From Mycobacterium heckeshornense (GTDB taxonomy: Bacteria; Actinomycetota; Actinomycetes; Mycobacteriales; Mycobacteriaceae), in contig NZ_AP024237.1 in the NCBI RefSeq assembly GCF_016592155.1, forward strand, positions 1,860,001 through 1,924,000: DNA of 64,000 nt, in the 5' to 3' direction. How positions within the stretch are numbered: position 1 is the first letter of the stretch; every line of letters starts with the position of its first letter. The notes under the pieces were generated by a model that was given only the letters and a program-made list of their open reading frames with translations, did no database searches and was not told the origin of the DNA. Shown in pieces: positions 8,377 to 15,683 of the stretch. Position numbers and translations under genes: made by a program.

Positions 8377-9546
8377 ATGACGCAGTCGGCACCGGTTGGA
8401 TTGCCCGCGGTGCGGTTGCGCCCGGATGCGCCGTTCGGGGTCTACGTGCACGTACCGTTTTGCTTGACTCGCTGCGGATACTGCGACTTCAACACCTATA
8501 CCCCCGCCGAGCTGGGTGGGGTGAACCCGGACGCCTGGCTGGGCGTGTTGGCCCGCGAGCTGCAGTTGGCGGCCGCGCGACTGGGTGCTCCGGTGGCGGA
8601 CACCGTCTTCGTCGGGGGTGGGACACCGTCGCTGTTAGGCAGTGAGCGACTGTGCGCGGTGCTTGAGCTGGTGCGCCAACAGTTCGGGCTGGCTCCGGGT
8701 GCCGAGGTCAGCACCGAGGCCAACCCCGAATCCACGTCGCCGGAGTTGTTCGACGCGCTGCGCAAAGCCGGCTACACCCGAATATCACTGGGCATGCAGT
8801 CGGTGTCGCCGCGGGTGTTGGCGACGCTGGACCGGGTGCACTCGCCCGGGCGGGCTGTGGCCGCTGCCCGCGAGGCATTAGACGCGGGCTTCGAACACGT
8901 CAACCTCGACCTGATCTACGGGACTCCCGGGGAATCCGACGACGATCTGCGGCGGTCGGTGGACGCGGCGGTCGAGGCAGGTGTCGATCACATCTCGGCC
9001 TACGCACTCGTCGTCGAAAAGGGCACCGCATTGGCTCGGCGGGTTCGCCGCGGCGAGCTGGCCGCGCCCGACGATGACGTCATCGCCCGTCGCTACGAAA
9101 TCGTCGACGGGTTGCTGCAGGCAGCCGGTTTCGACTGGTATGAGGTCTCCAATTGGAGCCGTCCCGGCGGGCAGTGCCGGCACAACCTCGGCTACTGGGA
9201 TGGTGGCCAATGGTGGGGCGCCGGGCCGGGGGCGCACAGCTATGTCGGTGCCACCCGATGGTGGAATGTCAAGCACCCCAACACCTATGCACAGTTGTTA
9301 GCTGGCGGGGCGCTACCGGTAGCAGGTTTCGAGCAACTCGACGCTGCTGCTTTGCACACCGAGGACGTGATGCTGAAAATCCGGCTGCGCCAAGGTCTGC
9401 CGCTAAGGCTGCTGCGCCCCGACGAACGGGAGCGGTCCGCGGTCGCCATCACAGACGGTCTAGTAACGAACGAGCGCGAACGGCTGGTCCTTACCGACCG
9501 CGGGCGGTTGTTGGCCGACGCGGTGATCCGGTCCTTGCTGGGTTAA
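8377..9546 (+). CDS. hemW: Radical SAM protein HemW (HemN-like)
   Basis: The 389-residue protein has the radical SAM motif CLTRCGYCDF near residue 28, followed by the GGGTPSLL motif and the C-terminal HemW region (about residues 290-385). Members are often annotated as oxygen-independent coproporphyrinogen III oxidase. The CxxxCxxC form without the extra N-terminal Cys of true HemN suggests HemW, a heme-handling protein that may insert heme into respiratory proteins. It is divergent from nirA. From memory, M. tuberculosis has rpfD and one other gene between nirA and this gene, and they are absent here. Confidence 0.88.
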   Translation: MTQSAPVGLPAVRLRPDAPFGVYVHVPFCLTRCGYCDFNTYTPAELGGVNPDAWLGVLARELQLAAARLGAPVADTVFVGGGTPSLLGSERLCAVLELVRQQFGLAPGAEVSTEANPESTSPELFDALRKAGYTRISLGMQSVSPRVLATLDRVHSPGRAVAAAREALDAGFEHVNLDLIYGTPGESDDDLRRSVDAAVEAGVDHISAYALVVEKGTALARRVRRGELAAPDDDVIARRYEIVDGLLQAAGFDWYEVSNWSRPGGQCRHNLGYWDGGQWWGAGPGAHSYVGATRWWNVKHPNTYAQLLAGGALPVAGFEQLDAAALHTEDVMLKIRLRQGLPLRLLRPDERERSAVAITDGLVTNERERLVLTDRGRLLADAVIRSLLG

Positions 9547-9564
9547 AACCAAGATGGTGCCGGG

Positions 9565-10080
9565 CTAGTCCTGCCGTCGCAGCCGCACCAGAGTGCCGAT
9601 CGCGTCACGCTCGGCGCCAGCGACCGGTCGTCGTGCTCGCTCCGCCCTTCCCATGGTGAGCCGCTCGCAACCAGCCAGATCGGCAACCACATCTTTCGGC
9701 GACAACAACACCGCGGGGATTCGGTGGTCCTCCGGTTCCCGGCGAGGGGTTAGTGCTGTGGTGACCTACCGCCAACAGCATGCCGCCTGGGGCTGGGGCG
9801 GCAGCCGCCTTTCGTAACGTGACACGGCACGCGCCTGGCTCCCGCTGCAGGTAGGCGACGACCACCGCGTCGAACGGTCCGGCGGGGGTGGATTGTTTAC
9901 CGCGTCAGAGAGCTCGAACGTGACCCGGTCGACGATCCGTGCGCGACGCGCGAACTCAGTTGTGCGCTGTAATCCCGCCGCCGAGACGGCCCACCCCGAT
10001 CACCTGCCAGCCCTGGCTGGCTAGCCAAAGTGCGTCAACACCTGCTGCAGCGGGTGGTGGCCTCTGTCTGGAGTCGGGCT
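9565..10080 (-). pseudogene. Decayed class I SAM-dependent methyltransferase
   Basis: Pieces of a small methyltransferase can be read on the minus strand in several frames: GVDALWLASQGWQVIGVG near 10020, then VVVAYLQ around 9865, APGGMLLAVGHHSTN around 9800, GTGGPPNPR, and SPKDVVADLAGCERL before the stop at 9565. The order matches SAM methyltransferases of the type with a GRNALWLA motif and a VGHD...GGPQDP segment. At least two frame changes and internal stops break it. It overlaps the operator region of the thioredoxin gene. Confidence 0.7.
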
Positions 10081-10091
10081 CCAACCCAGTT

Positions 10092-10115
10092 CATCATACC
10101 CAGCTGGGTATGATG
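10092..10115. promoter_or_regulatory. Palindromic operator of CsoR/CstR type (site 1)
   Basis: A perfect 24-bp palindrome centred on ATACC-CAGCTG-GGTAT (10096-10111), with CATC/GATG outer arms. It is about 75 bases before the thioredoxin start. The same ATACC-N6-GGTAT core occurs four more times in this window, each upstream of a redox gene. Confidence 0.65.
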
Positions 10116-10148
10116 GCAGGGAATTTCTCCGGGTAATCTGCCGCTTGT

Positions 10149-10164
10149 ATACCCATACAGGTAT
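10149..10164. promoter_or_regulatory. Palindromic operator of CsoR/CstR type (site 2)
   Basis: ATACC-CATACA-GGTAT, 24 bases before the thioredoxin GTG. It overlaps a second dyad, ATACAGG-TATT-CCTGTAT (10155-10172). The spacing equals that of the other four sites. Confidence 0.65.
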
Positions 10165-10188
10165 TCCTGTATGACGAGGAGGTAAAGT

Positions 10189-10551
10189 GTGGCAACCATC
10201 GATCTGACTGCCGGTAATTTCGACGACGTTGTCAACAGCCCCGGCATCGTGCTTGTCGACTTTTGGGCGGGGTGGTGCGGTCCCTGCCGAATGTTCGCAC
10301 CGGTGTTTGCTCAAGCGTCCGAGCGGCACCCGGACATCACCTTCGCCAAGGTGGACACCGAGGCGCAGTCGGCACTGGCGCAGGCTTACCGGGTCATGTC
10401 CATCCCGACACTCATGGCAGTGCGCGACGGTGTCGTGGTCTACGCGCAGCCTGGCGCACTGTCTTCGCCGATGCTTGAGCAGCTGATCGAGAAGGTCCGC
10501 GCGTTGGACATGGATCAAGTACGCGCATCGCTGGCAGCGGGAGTGTCGTGA
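10189..10551 (+). CDS. Thioredoxin
   Basis: The 120-residue thioredoxin-fold protein has the active site WAGWCGPC at about residues 27-34 and the cis-Pro segment SIPTLMA near 77. It is a cytoplasmic disulfide reductase. The GTG start follows GAGGAGG by about 6 bases. Two ATACC-N6-GGTAT dyads lie in its promoter region, and a YgaP-like membrane protein gene starts one base after its stop. This suggests a sulfane-sulfur or copper stress operon rather than the housekeeping trxA locus. Confidence 0.9.
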   Translation: MATIDLTAGNFDDVVNSPGIVLVDFWAGWCGPCRMFAPVFAQASERHPDITFAKVDTEAQSALAQAYRVMSIPTLMAVRDGVVVYAQPGALSSPMLEQLIEKVRALDMDQVRASLAAGVS

Positions 10552-10552
10552 A

Positions 10553-10819
10553 ATGGCCTGCACCGAGCGAGCAGCGCTGGGAATGCCGCATCCCCACGGG
10601 TGGCCGCTGGAGCGAGTGGTGAATCTCCTTGCGGGGCTTATGGTTGTCGTGAGTTTAGCTTTGGGGCGTAAGCATTCGGCCCGGTGGCGAATTCTCACTG
10701 GGGTTGTGGGGGCGAACCTAATGTTCAATGCGATGATTGGTTGGTGTCCAGGTAGCCTGCTACTACATCGGCTCGGTGTTCCTGGGGTGTTCCCGGTGAA
10801 TGAGTCCGCCTTGTTTTAG
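10553..10819 (+). CDS. YgaP-like (DUF2892) membrane protein, 3' end altered by IS
   Basis: The 88-residue protein has PLERVVNLLAGLMVV and ANLMFNAMIGWCPGSLLLHRLG, the two hydrophobic segments and the GWCP signature of the DUF2892 domain found at the end of YgaP rhodaneses. The family is commonly associated with sulfane-sulfur handling. The ATG at 10553 is one base after the thioredoxin stop. The last codons (ESALF and the stop) lie inside the left end of the insertion sequence at 10801, so the native C-terminus has been replaced. The family core is complete, and the protein may still work. Confidence 0.75.
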   Translation: MACTERAALGMPHPHGWPLERVVNLLAGLMVVVSLALGRKHSARWRILTGVVGANLMFNAMIGWCPGSLLLHRLGVPGVFPVNESALF

Positions 10820-10852
10820 AGTCCTGTGGCCCCGTGGATGGGGCTGGAAGGG

Positions 10853-11146
10853 ATGATGAAACACATGGGTGGTCGGAAGCGGCATTCCGCGGAGGACATC
10901 GTGCGCAAGCTGCGCCGCGCGGACGAGCTGGCCGCGGCGGGCAAGACCGGTGAGGAGATCGCCGCCGAGCTGGAGGTGTCGGCGGCGACGCTGTACAACT
11001 GGCGCCGCACCTATGGCGGGATGGATATCGATGCCGCCAGGCAGCTCAAGGAGTTGCGGGAGCAGAACGCGCGGTTGAAGCGGCTTTTGGCCGAGGCGGA
11101 GTTGGAGAAGGATGCGTTGCGGGAGGTTGCGAAGGGAAAATTCTGA
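10853..11146 (+). CDS. IS3-family transposase OrfA
   Basis: The 97-residue protein has a helix-turn-helix (TGEEIAAELEVSAATLYNWR, about residues 33-52) that binds the IS ends and a leucine-zipper-like segment (LKELREQNARLKRLLAEAE). The start at 10853 (or 10856) is the first ATG before the conserved GGRKRHSAEDIVRKLR. It ends in the frame +1 to orfB around GGGAAAATTCTGA, where IS3 elements normally make the OrfAB fusion by a -1 shift. Confidence 0.85.
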   Translation: MMKHMGGRKRHSAEDIVRKLRRADELAAAGKTGEEIAAELEVSAATLYNWRRTYGGMDIDAARQLKELREQNARLKRLLAEAELEKDALREVAKGKF

Positions 11147-12007
11147 GCCCGGCCGCCAAGCGTCGCGCCGTGGACATGCTCAAAGAGGTGTTGAGCATGT
11201 CGGAGCGGTTGGCGTGCAAGGCGGTTGGGCTGGCTCGTTCTACCTACCGGCGCACTCCGGTCGCGGCGACCCCGGCCGACCCGGATGCCGATCTGCGGGT
11301 CTGGCTGCGCGCGTATGCCACCAAACATCCCTGCCATGGGTTTCGGCGCGCCTGGGCGGCGTTGCGCCACGATGAGGGCCGTGAGGTCAACAAAAGAAGG
11401 TCCACCGGCTGTGGCGTGAGGAAGGACTGCAGCGGCGGGCGTATTCGCCGCGTAAGCGCGCGGGGTGTCGTCGGCGCCGCAGGTCGTCGCGGACGCACCC
11501 AAGGTGGTGTGGGCGATCGATTTTCAGTTCGACTCCACCATCGACGGCAAGGCTGTCAAGATCGCGTCGATGGTCGACGAGCACACTCGCGAATCGCTGC
11601 TGAACATCGTGGAGCGCTCGATTACCGGCGAGCGTCTCGTCGATGAACTCGAGCGGGTGTTCGCCTCCGCCGGTGGACCGCCGCTGGTGCTGCGCATGGA
11701 CAACGGCCCGGAGATGATTTCGCAAGCGTTGCAACAGTTTTGTGACGGCACAGTCGGATTGTCCTACATTCCACCCGGAGCGCCGTGGGACAACGCCTAC
11801 ATCGAATCGTTCAACAGCAGGCTCAGGAAGGAGTGCCTCAACCGCAACCACTGGACCAACCTGCTGGAGGCCCGAGTAGTCATCGGTGACTTCAAGCACG
11901 AACATAATCACCGGCATCGTCACTCCGCGCTGGGCTACCTCACCCCGGCCGAGTACGCTGCCCGATGCAGCCACACCCACACCCCTGTGGCCTGCGAAAT
12001 CAACTGA
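11143..12007 (+). pseudogene. IS3-family transposase OrfB, frameshifted
   Basis: The integrase domain reads SPAAKRRAVDMLKEV at the start and has all catalytic residues in the second half: D in AIDFQFD, D in RMDNGPE, E in YIESFNSRLRKECL. At about 11390-11400 (AACAAAAGAAGGTCC) one A is missing compared with the expected KKKVHRLWREEGL, moving the reading frame. The second part continues open from about 11465 to 12007. Without the lesion it would encode about 288 residues. A sequencing error in the A run is possible. Confidence 0.8.
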
Positions 12008-12159
12008 ATCCAGAACAACAAAACCCGACTCTAGAACCGGGTGGACTCAGTATCGGGGACTCGCCATTCCGACCGCGACCGAGCGTGCGCTAAATCCGAA
12101 AGTTGAAAGCCGCAAAGTTTGATCGCGGCTGCTAACGCCCGCTGAGAGGCGCCCCGATT

Positions 12160-12196
12160 GCCACCCATGGTCGGCAAACCGCCGACCATCGGTGGC
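12160..12196. terminator. Strong hairpin between IS element and ctaD
   Basis: GCCACC-C-ATGGTCGGC, loop AAACC, GCCGACCAT-C-GGTGGC: a 15-bp stem with one C-C mismatch. It lies about 50 bases past the ctaD stop, on the correct side for a terminator of the minus-strand operon. No T run follows, as is common in mycobacteria. Confidence 0.6.
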
Positions 12197-12243
12197 CGAT
12201 GGCCCAACTCGTGGCGGTCACGGCTTGCGGCAATCTTGACCGA

Positions 12244-13929
12244 CTAGCGAACGTGGGCTTCGGCGCGCATACGCTCAATCATGTGAGGGTAGTGCATTTC
12301 GAAGGCGGGCCGTTCGGATCGGATGCGAGGCAGCTCGTAGAAATTGTGTCGGGGCGGTGGGCAGGTGGTGGCCCACTCCAGGGAGTTGCCGTAGCCCCAT
12401 GGGTCATCGACGGTGACCGGTTCGCCATAGCGCCAGCTGCGAAACACGTTCCAGATGAACGGAAGCATCGAGGCGCCCAGCACCAACGCCCCGATGGTGG
12501 AAATGACATTGAGTGTGGTGAACCCGTCGGTGGGCAGATAGTCGGCATACCGGCGGGGCATGCCCCTATCACCGAGCCAGTGCTGCACCAAAAACGTGGT
12601 GTTAAAACCGATCAGCGTCAACCAAAAATGCAGTTTGCCGAGCCGCTCATCCAACATCCGCCCAGTCATCTTGGGAAACCAAAAGTAGCTGCCGGCGAAG
12701 GTGGCGAACACGATGGTGCCAAATAGCGTGTAGTGAAAGTGGGCGACCACGAAATAGGTGTCGGTGACGTGGAAGTCCAGCGGGGGGCTGGCCAGCAGCA
12801 CACCGGTGAGGCCGCCGAGTAAAAAAGTCACCAGGAAACCGATCGAGAACAGCATCGGCGTCTCAAAGGTCAGTTGCCCCTTCCACATGGTGCCGGCCCA
12901 GTTGAAGAACTTGATCCCGGTGGGCACCGCGATCAGATACGAAGTGAACGAGAAAAACGGCAGCAGCACTGCACCGGTGGCAAACATGTGATGCGCCCAC
13001 ACCGTCATCGACAGTCCTGCAATACCGAGGGTGGCGTAGATCAGTGTGGTGTAGCCGAAGACGGGCTTGCGGGAAAAAACCGGCAAGATCTCGGTGATGA
13101 TGCCAAAAAACGGCAGCGCCACGATGTAGACCTCGGGGTGACCGAAAAACCAGAACAGGTGCTGCCATAGGATGGTTCCACCGTTGGCCGGGTCATAGAT
13201 GTGGCCGCCCAGATGCCGATCGTAGGCCAGCGCGAACAACGCGGCGGTCAGAGTCGGGAAGGCCAGCAACACCAGGATGCTGGTGACCAGGATGTTCCAC
13301 GTGAAGATCGGCATGCGAAACATCGTCATGCCGGGTGCGCGCAAACACACCACGGTGGTGATCATGTTGACCGCGCCGAGGATGGTGCCCAAACCGGCCA
13401 CGATTAACCCCAGGATCCACAAATCCCCTCCAGCACCGGGACTGTGCACGGCATCGCTTAACGGTGTGTAGGCGGTCCATCCGAAATCTGCCGCCCCGCC
13501 AGGGGTGATGAAGCCGGCGATCGTGATCAGCGCACCAAACAAAAACAACCAGTAGGACAACGCATTCAGCCGGGGGAACGCTACATCTGGGGCGCCGATC
13601 TGCAGTGGCAACACCAAATTGGCGAAACCGAACACGATCGGGGTGGCATACAGCAGCAGCATGATCGTGCCGTGCATGGTAAACAGCTGGTTGTACTGCT
13701 CGTTGGACAAAAACTGCAGCCCGGGGGCGGCTAACTCGGCGCGCATCAACAACGCCAACAAACCCCCGATGAAAAACAGCACGAAACAGGTCACCACATA
13801 CATCAACCCGATCAACTTGTGGTCGGTCGTCGTGATCAACCGATACAGCAACGTCCCCTTCGGGCCCAGCCGGGCCGGAAACGGACGGCGAGCTTGCAGC
13901 GGTGTGAAAGTCGGTGCTTCAGCGGTCAT
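12244..13929 (-). CDS. ctaD: Cytochrome c oxidase subunit I CtaD (likely extra copy)
   Basis: The 561-residue membrane protein (about 12 membrane segments) is the catalytic subunit of aa3 oxidase. Heme and CuB ligands are present: H in [11 protein letters not shown] and Y in [17 protein letters not shown] in [10 protein letters not shown], and the two His in [10 protein letters not shown]. It matches the M. tuberculosis CtaD closely but ends at AEAHVR without the usual ~15-residue tail. The ATG at 13929 follows GGAGG by 4 bases. It sits downstream of ahpD and a PIG-L gene rather than near serB2, so it is probably a second ctaD of unusual regulation. That is inference, since the rest of the genome is not seen. 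Confidence 0.92.
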   Translation of the reverse strand: MTAEAPTFTPLQARRPFPARLGPKGTLLYRLITTTDHKLIGLMYVVTCFVLFFIGGLLALLMRAELAAPGLQFLSNEQYNQLFTMHGTIMLLLYATPIVFGFANLVLPLQIGAPDVAFPRLNALSYWLFLFGALITIAGFITPGGAADFGWTAYTPLSDAVHSPGAGGDLWILGLIVAGLGTILGAVNMITTVVCLRAPGMTMFRMPIFTWNILVTSILVLLAFPTLTAALFALAYDRHLGGHIYDPANGGTILWQHLFWFFGHPEVYIVALPFFGIITEILPVFSRKPVFGYTTLIYATLGIAGLSMTVWAHHMFATGAVLLPFFSFTSYLIAVPTGIKFFNWAGTMWKGQLTFETPMLFSIGFLVTFLLGGLTGVLLASPPLDFHVTDTYFVVAHFHYTLFGTIVFATFAGSYFWFPKMTGRMLDERLGKLHFWLTLIGFNTTFLVQHWLGDRGMPRRYADYLPTDGFTTLNVISTIGALVLGASMLPFIWNVFRSWRYGEPVTVDDPWGYGNSLEWATTCPPPRHNFYELPRIRSERPAFEMHYPHMIERMRAEAHVR

Positions 13930-14037
13930 GGCACCTCCCACATCGACAGTGGGTTGGCTTGAACGCAGTCCGGGTACTCAAGACGCTGGCCGTTGCGCGG
14001 CTAGTTTGTCTGAGCAGGCCTTCCGATAGCCGGCCTT

Positions 14038-14721
14038 TCATGGGCGTAGCCATCTTGTGTGCTCATAGGGGCCCAACAGGTCAAGGCGTCGCCACAATAC
14101 GCTGGTGGGTAGGGCTTGGCTGCGATGACGCAGCACCGCTCGGTGTTGGCGTTGCCGGTTTACCCGCACGACAATGTCGATGTCGCCGGGTTGATGTCCG
14201 ATAAACGAGCTGTTGTATTCGGTGTTGAGGGTCTCCGCGACGGTCGCGGGCAGTGTCCAGCCCAGCACGGGTAGGCCCAGCTTTGCCGCGGCCATACATG
14301 CCGCGGCCGTGGCTTGGCGGTGATCCGGATGCCCGGTGACGCCCGCCGGGTCGAACACCAGCAGCCCCCGCGCGTCGAGGCGCTGCGCCAGGACGATGAC
14401 GTGCGTCGCCAATTCCTGAACCGGCATCCCGGGTAAGCATCCGTCTGGGTAGCTGTGTAAATCCACTGTGCCGACCCCGAGCTCCTCGCCGGCAGCAGCG
14501 ATTTCGCGTGCCCGGATGTCGGCGAGATCACCGGAAACGCCATGCAGGGTGGACGCCTCGCCGCGGGTAAAGCACAACACCGCCAGCCGCGCGCCCTGCT
14601 CGCCGAAAGCCGCAAGCAGGCCACCCAAACCGAACGACTCGTCGTCGGGGTGGGCGACGACAGCAAGAACGCATCGCCAGGCAGGGAGCCGCCCCGTCGC
14701 CTGCGCACCGTCGCGGGTCAT
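14038..14721 (-). CDS. PIG-L (LmbE) family deacetylase
   Basis: The ~227-residue protein has the zinc site of N-acetylglucosaminyl deacetylases: AHPDDES near the N-terminus and GHPDHR around residue 130. The family includes MshB and Mca of mycothiol metabolism. The substrate here is unknown, but the thiol-related neighbours make a mycothiol or related substrate plausible. Start choice is weak: I used the ATG at 14721; an upstream start at 14817 would overlap ahpD by ~40 bases and add a low-complexity leader. Confidence 0.8.
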   Translation of the reverse strand: MTRDGAQATGRLPAWRCVLAVVAHPDDESFGLGGLLAAFGEQGARLAVLCFTRGEASTLHGVSGDLADIRAREIAAAGEELGVGTVDLHSYPDGCLPGMPVQELATHVIVLAQRLDARGLLVFDPAGVTGHPDHRQATAAACMAAAKLGLPVLGWTLPATVAETLNTEYNSSFIGHQPGDIDIVVRVNRQRQHRAVLRHRSQALPTSVLWRRLDLLGPYEHTRWLRP

Positions 14722-14776
14722 CGGATGAGAGGCCACCCGCGCCCCCGGCCGAGCGAAAGTCCTGACACTGTCATGC

Positions 14777-15130
14777 CTATCCTGTGCCGGAGTCGGAGAA
14801 TTCACAAAAAGCCGCATAAGCCCGCGCCCCGTAGATGGTGGCCGGGCCGCCGTGCATCAGGATGCTGACCCCGATAGCTTCGGCCGCCTCCTGTTTGGTG
14901 GCACCGGCACGTGCGGCGCCGCGGGCGTGCGAGGCGATGCAGCCGTCGCAGCCGTGCACGACCCCGATTGCCATCGCGATGAGTTCTTTGACTTTGCGCT
15001 CCAGCGCACCCGATTCCAGTGCGGCGTTGCTCAGCTCGGCGAACCCGCGATAAACCTCCGGGATCATCTGCCGCAGCGCTCGATGTTGCGGGTTGAGGTC
15101 GGAGAGGACTTCGTGATGGTGCCCAGACAT
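14777..15130 (-). CDS. AhpD-like / carboxymuconolactone decarboxylase family protein
   Basis: The 117-residue protein carries the peroxidase-type CxxC motif in HGCDGCIASHARGAARAGAT (about residues 60-79), with the downstream His, as in AhpD alkylhydroperoxidases. It probably reduces or senses peroxides or reactive sulfur. The ATG at 15130 lies inside an ATACC-N6-GGTAT palindrome, and no ribosome-binding site is visible upstream, so the mRNA may be leaderless. The PIG-L and ctaD genes follow on the same strand with gaps of about 55 and 108 bases. Confidence 0.85.
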   Translation of the reverse strand: MSGHHHEVLSDLNPQHRALRQMIPEVYRGFAELSNAALESGALERKVKELIAMAIGVVHGCDGCIASHARGAARAGATKQEAAEAIGVSILMHGGPATIYGARAYAAFCEFSDSGTG

Positions 15131-15144
15131 ACCCTATAGGGTAT
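15129..15144. promoter_or_regulatory. Palindromic operator of CsoR/CstR type (site 3)
   Basis: ATACCCTATAGGGTAT, a perfect 16-bp palindrome overlapping the ahpD start codon. Binding here would block leaderless initiation. It is 108 bases upstream of mmpS on the other strand. Confidence 0.68.
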
Positions 15145-15251
15145 CATGTCCAAGCGCGATAGCATACCCGCTGGGCACCACCTCCTTGAGCGGATCGGTG
15201 CTTGGCCAATGGGTGTCAACCGCCCGCATGCCGTACCGGAGGAGACTTGCC

Positions 15252-15683
15252 ATGCTGAGATTTCTCACCCGAGCCTGGGTGCCTCTGATTGTCGTGGTGG
15301 CCGTAGTTCTCGGCGGTGTCGCGGTCATCCGACTGCGGGGCATTTTCGGCTCCGAGCAGATCTTTTCAGCGACCGGGCGAAGCGCCGAACCGCTGGCACC
15401 AGCGCATCGCAAACGGGTGACCTACGAGGTGTACGGCCCTGATGCAACAACCGGACACGTGAGCTACCTGAACGACCATGTCCGACCCGAGCGGACCAAC
15501 TTCACCAGCCTGCCCTGGACCTACACGCTTGTCACGACAGCACCTGCGGTCATCGCCAACGTGGTGGCTCAAGGCGACAGCGATGCGATCGGCTGCCGCA
15601 TCACCGTGGACGGCGAAGTCAAAGACGTCCAGTCCTCGGCCGGCCACCACGCTCAGGTGTCCTGCCTGGTGAAGGCCGCATGA
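15252..15683 (+). CDS. MmpS family membrane protein
   Basis: The 143-residue protein has one N-terminal membrane helix (VPLIVVVAVVLGGVAVI, residues 10-26) and a periplasmic MmpS domain (VTYEVYG...LPWTYTL...GCRITVDGEV). MmpS4 and MmpS5 work with MmpL4 and MmpL5 in siderophore export. The ATG at 15252 follows GGAGGAGAC by a few bases. It overlaps the mmpL start (ATGA), so the two form a unit. Which MmpS paralogue it is cannot be fixed. Confidence 0.88.
   Translation: MLRFLTRAWVPLIVVVAVVLGGVAVIRLRGIFGSEQIFSATGRSAEPLAPAHRKRVTYEVYGPDATTGHVSYLNDHVRPERTNFTSLPWTYTLVTTAPAVIANVVAQGDSDAIGCRITVDGEVKDVQSSAGHHAQVSCLVKAA

Larger units (their letters stand above)
10801..12049 (+). mobile_element. IS3-family insertion sequence (about 1.25 kb)
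   Basis: The ends are imperfect inverted repeats: TGAGTCCGCCTTGTTTTAGA at the left matches TGAGTCCACCCGGTTCTAGA at the right (read on the minus strand, 16 of 20 identical, continuing as GTC). Inside are orfA (helix-turn-helix) and orfB (DDE integrase), the IS3 arrangement. OrfB carries a one-base deletion, so this copy is probably immobile by itself. I found no target duplication: GAA on the left and GTA on the right do not match. Confidence 0.88.

Noticed and set aside
10795..12055. Target-site duplication flanking the IS element
   Set aside because: The 3-5 bases outside the two terminal repeats do not match.
12199..13170. Plus-strand frames across ctaD
   Set aside because: They mirror a highly conserved oxidase subunit and have no recognisable domain.
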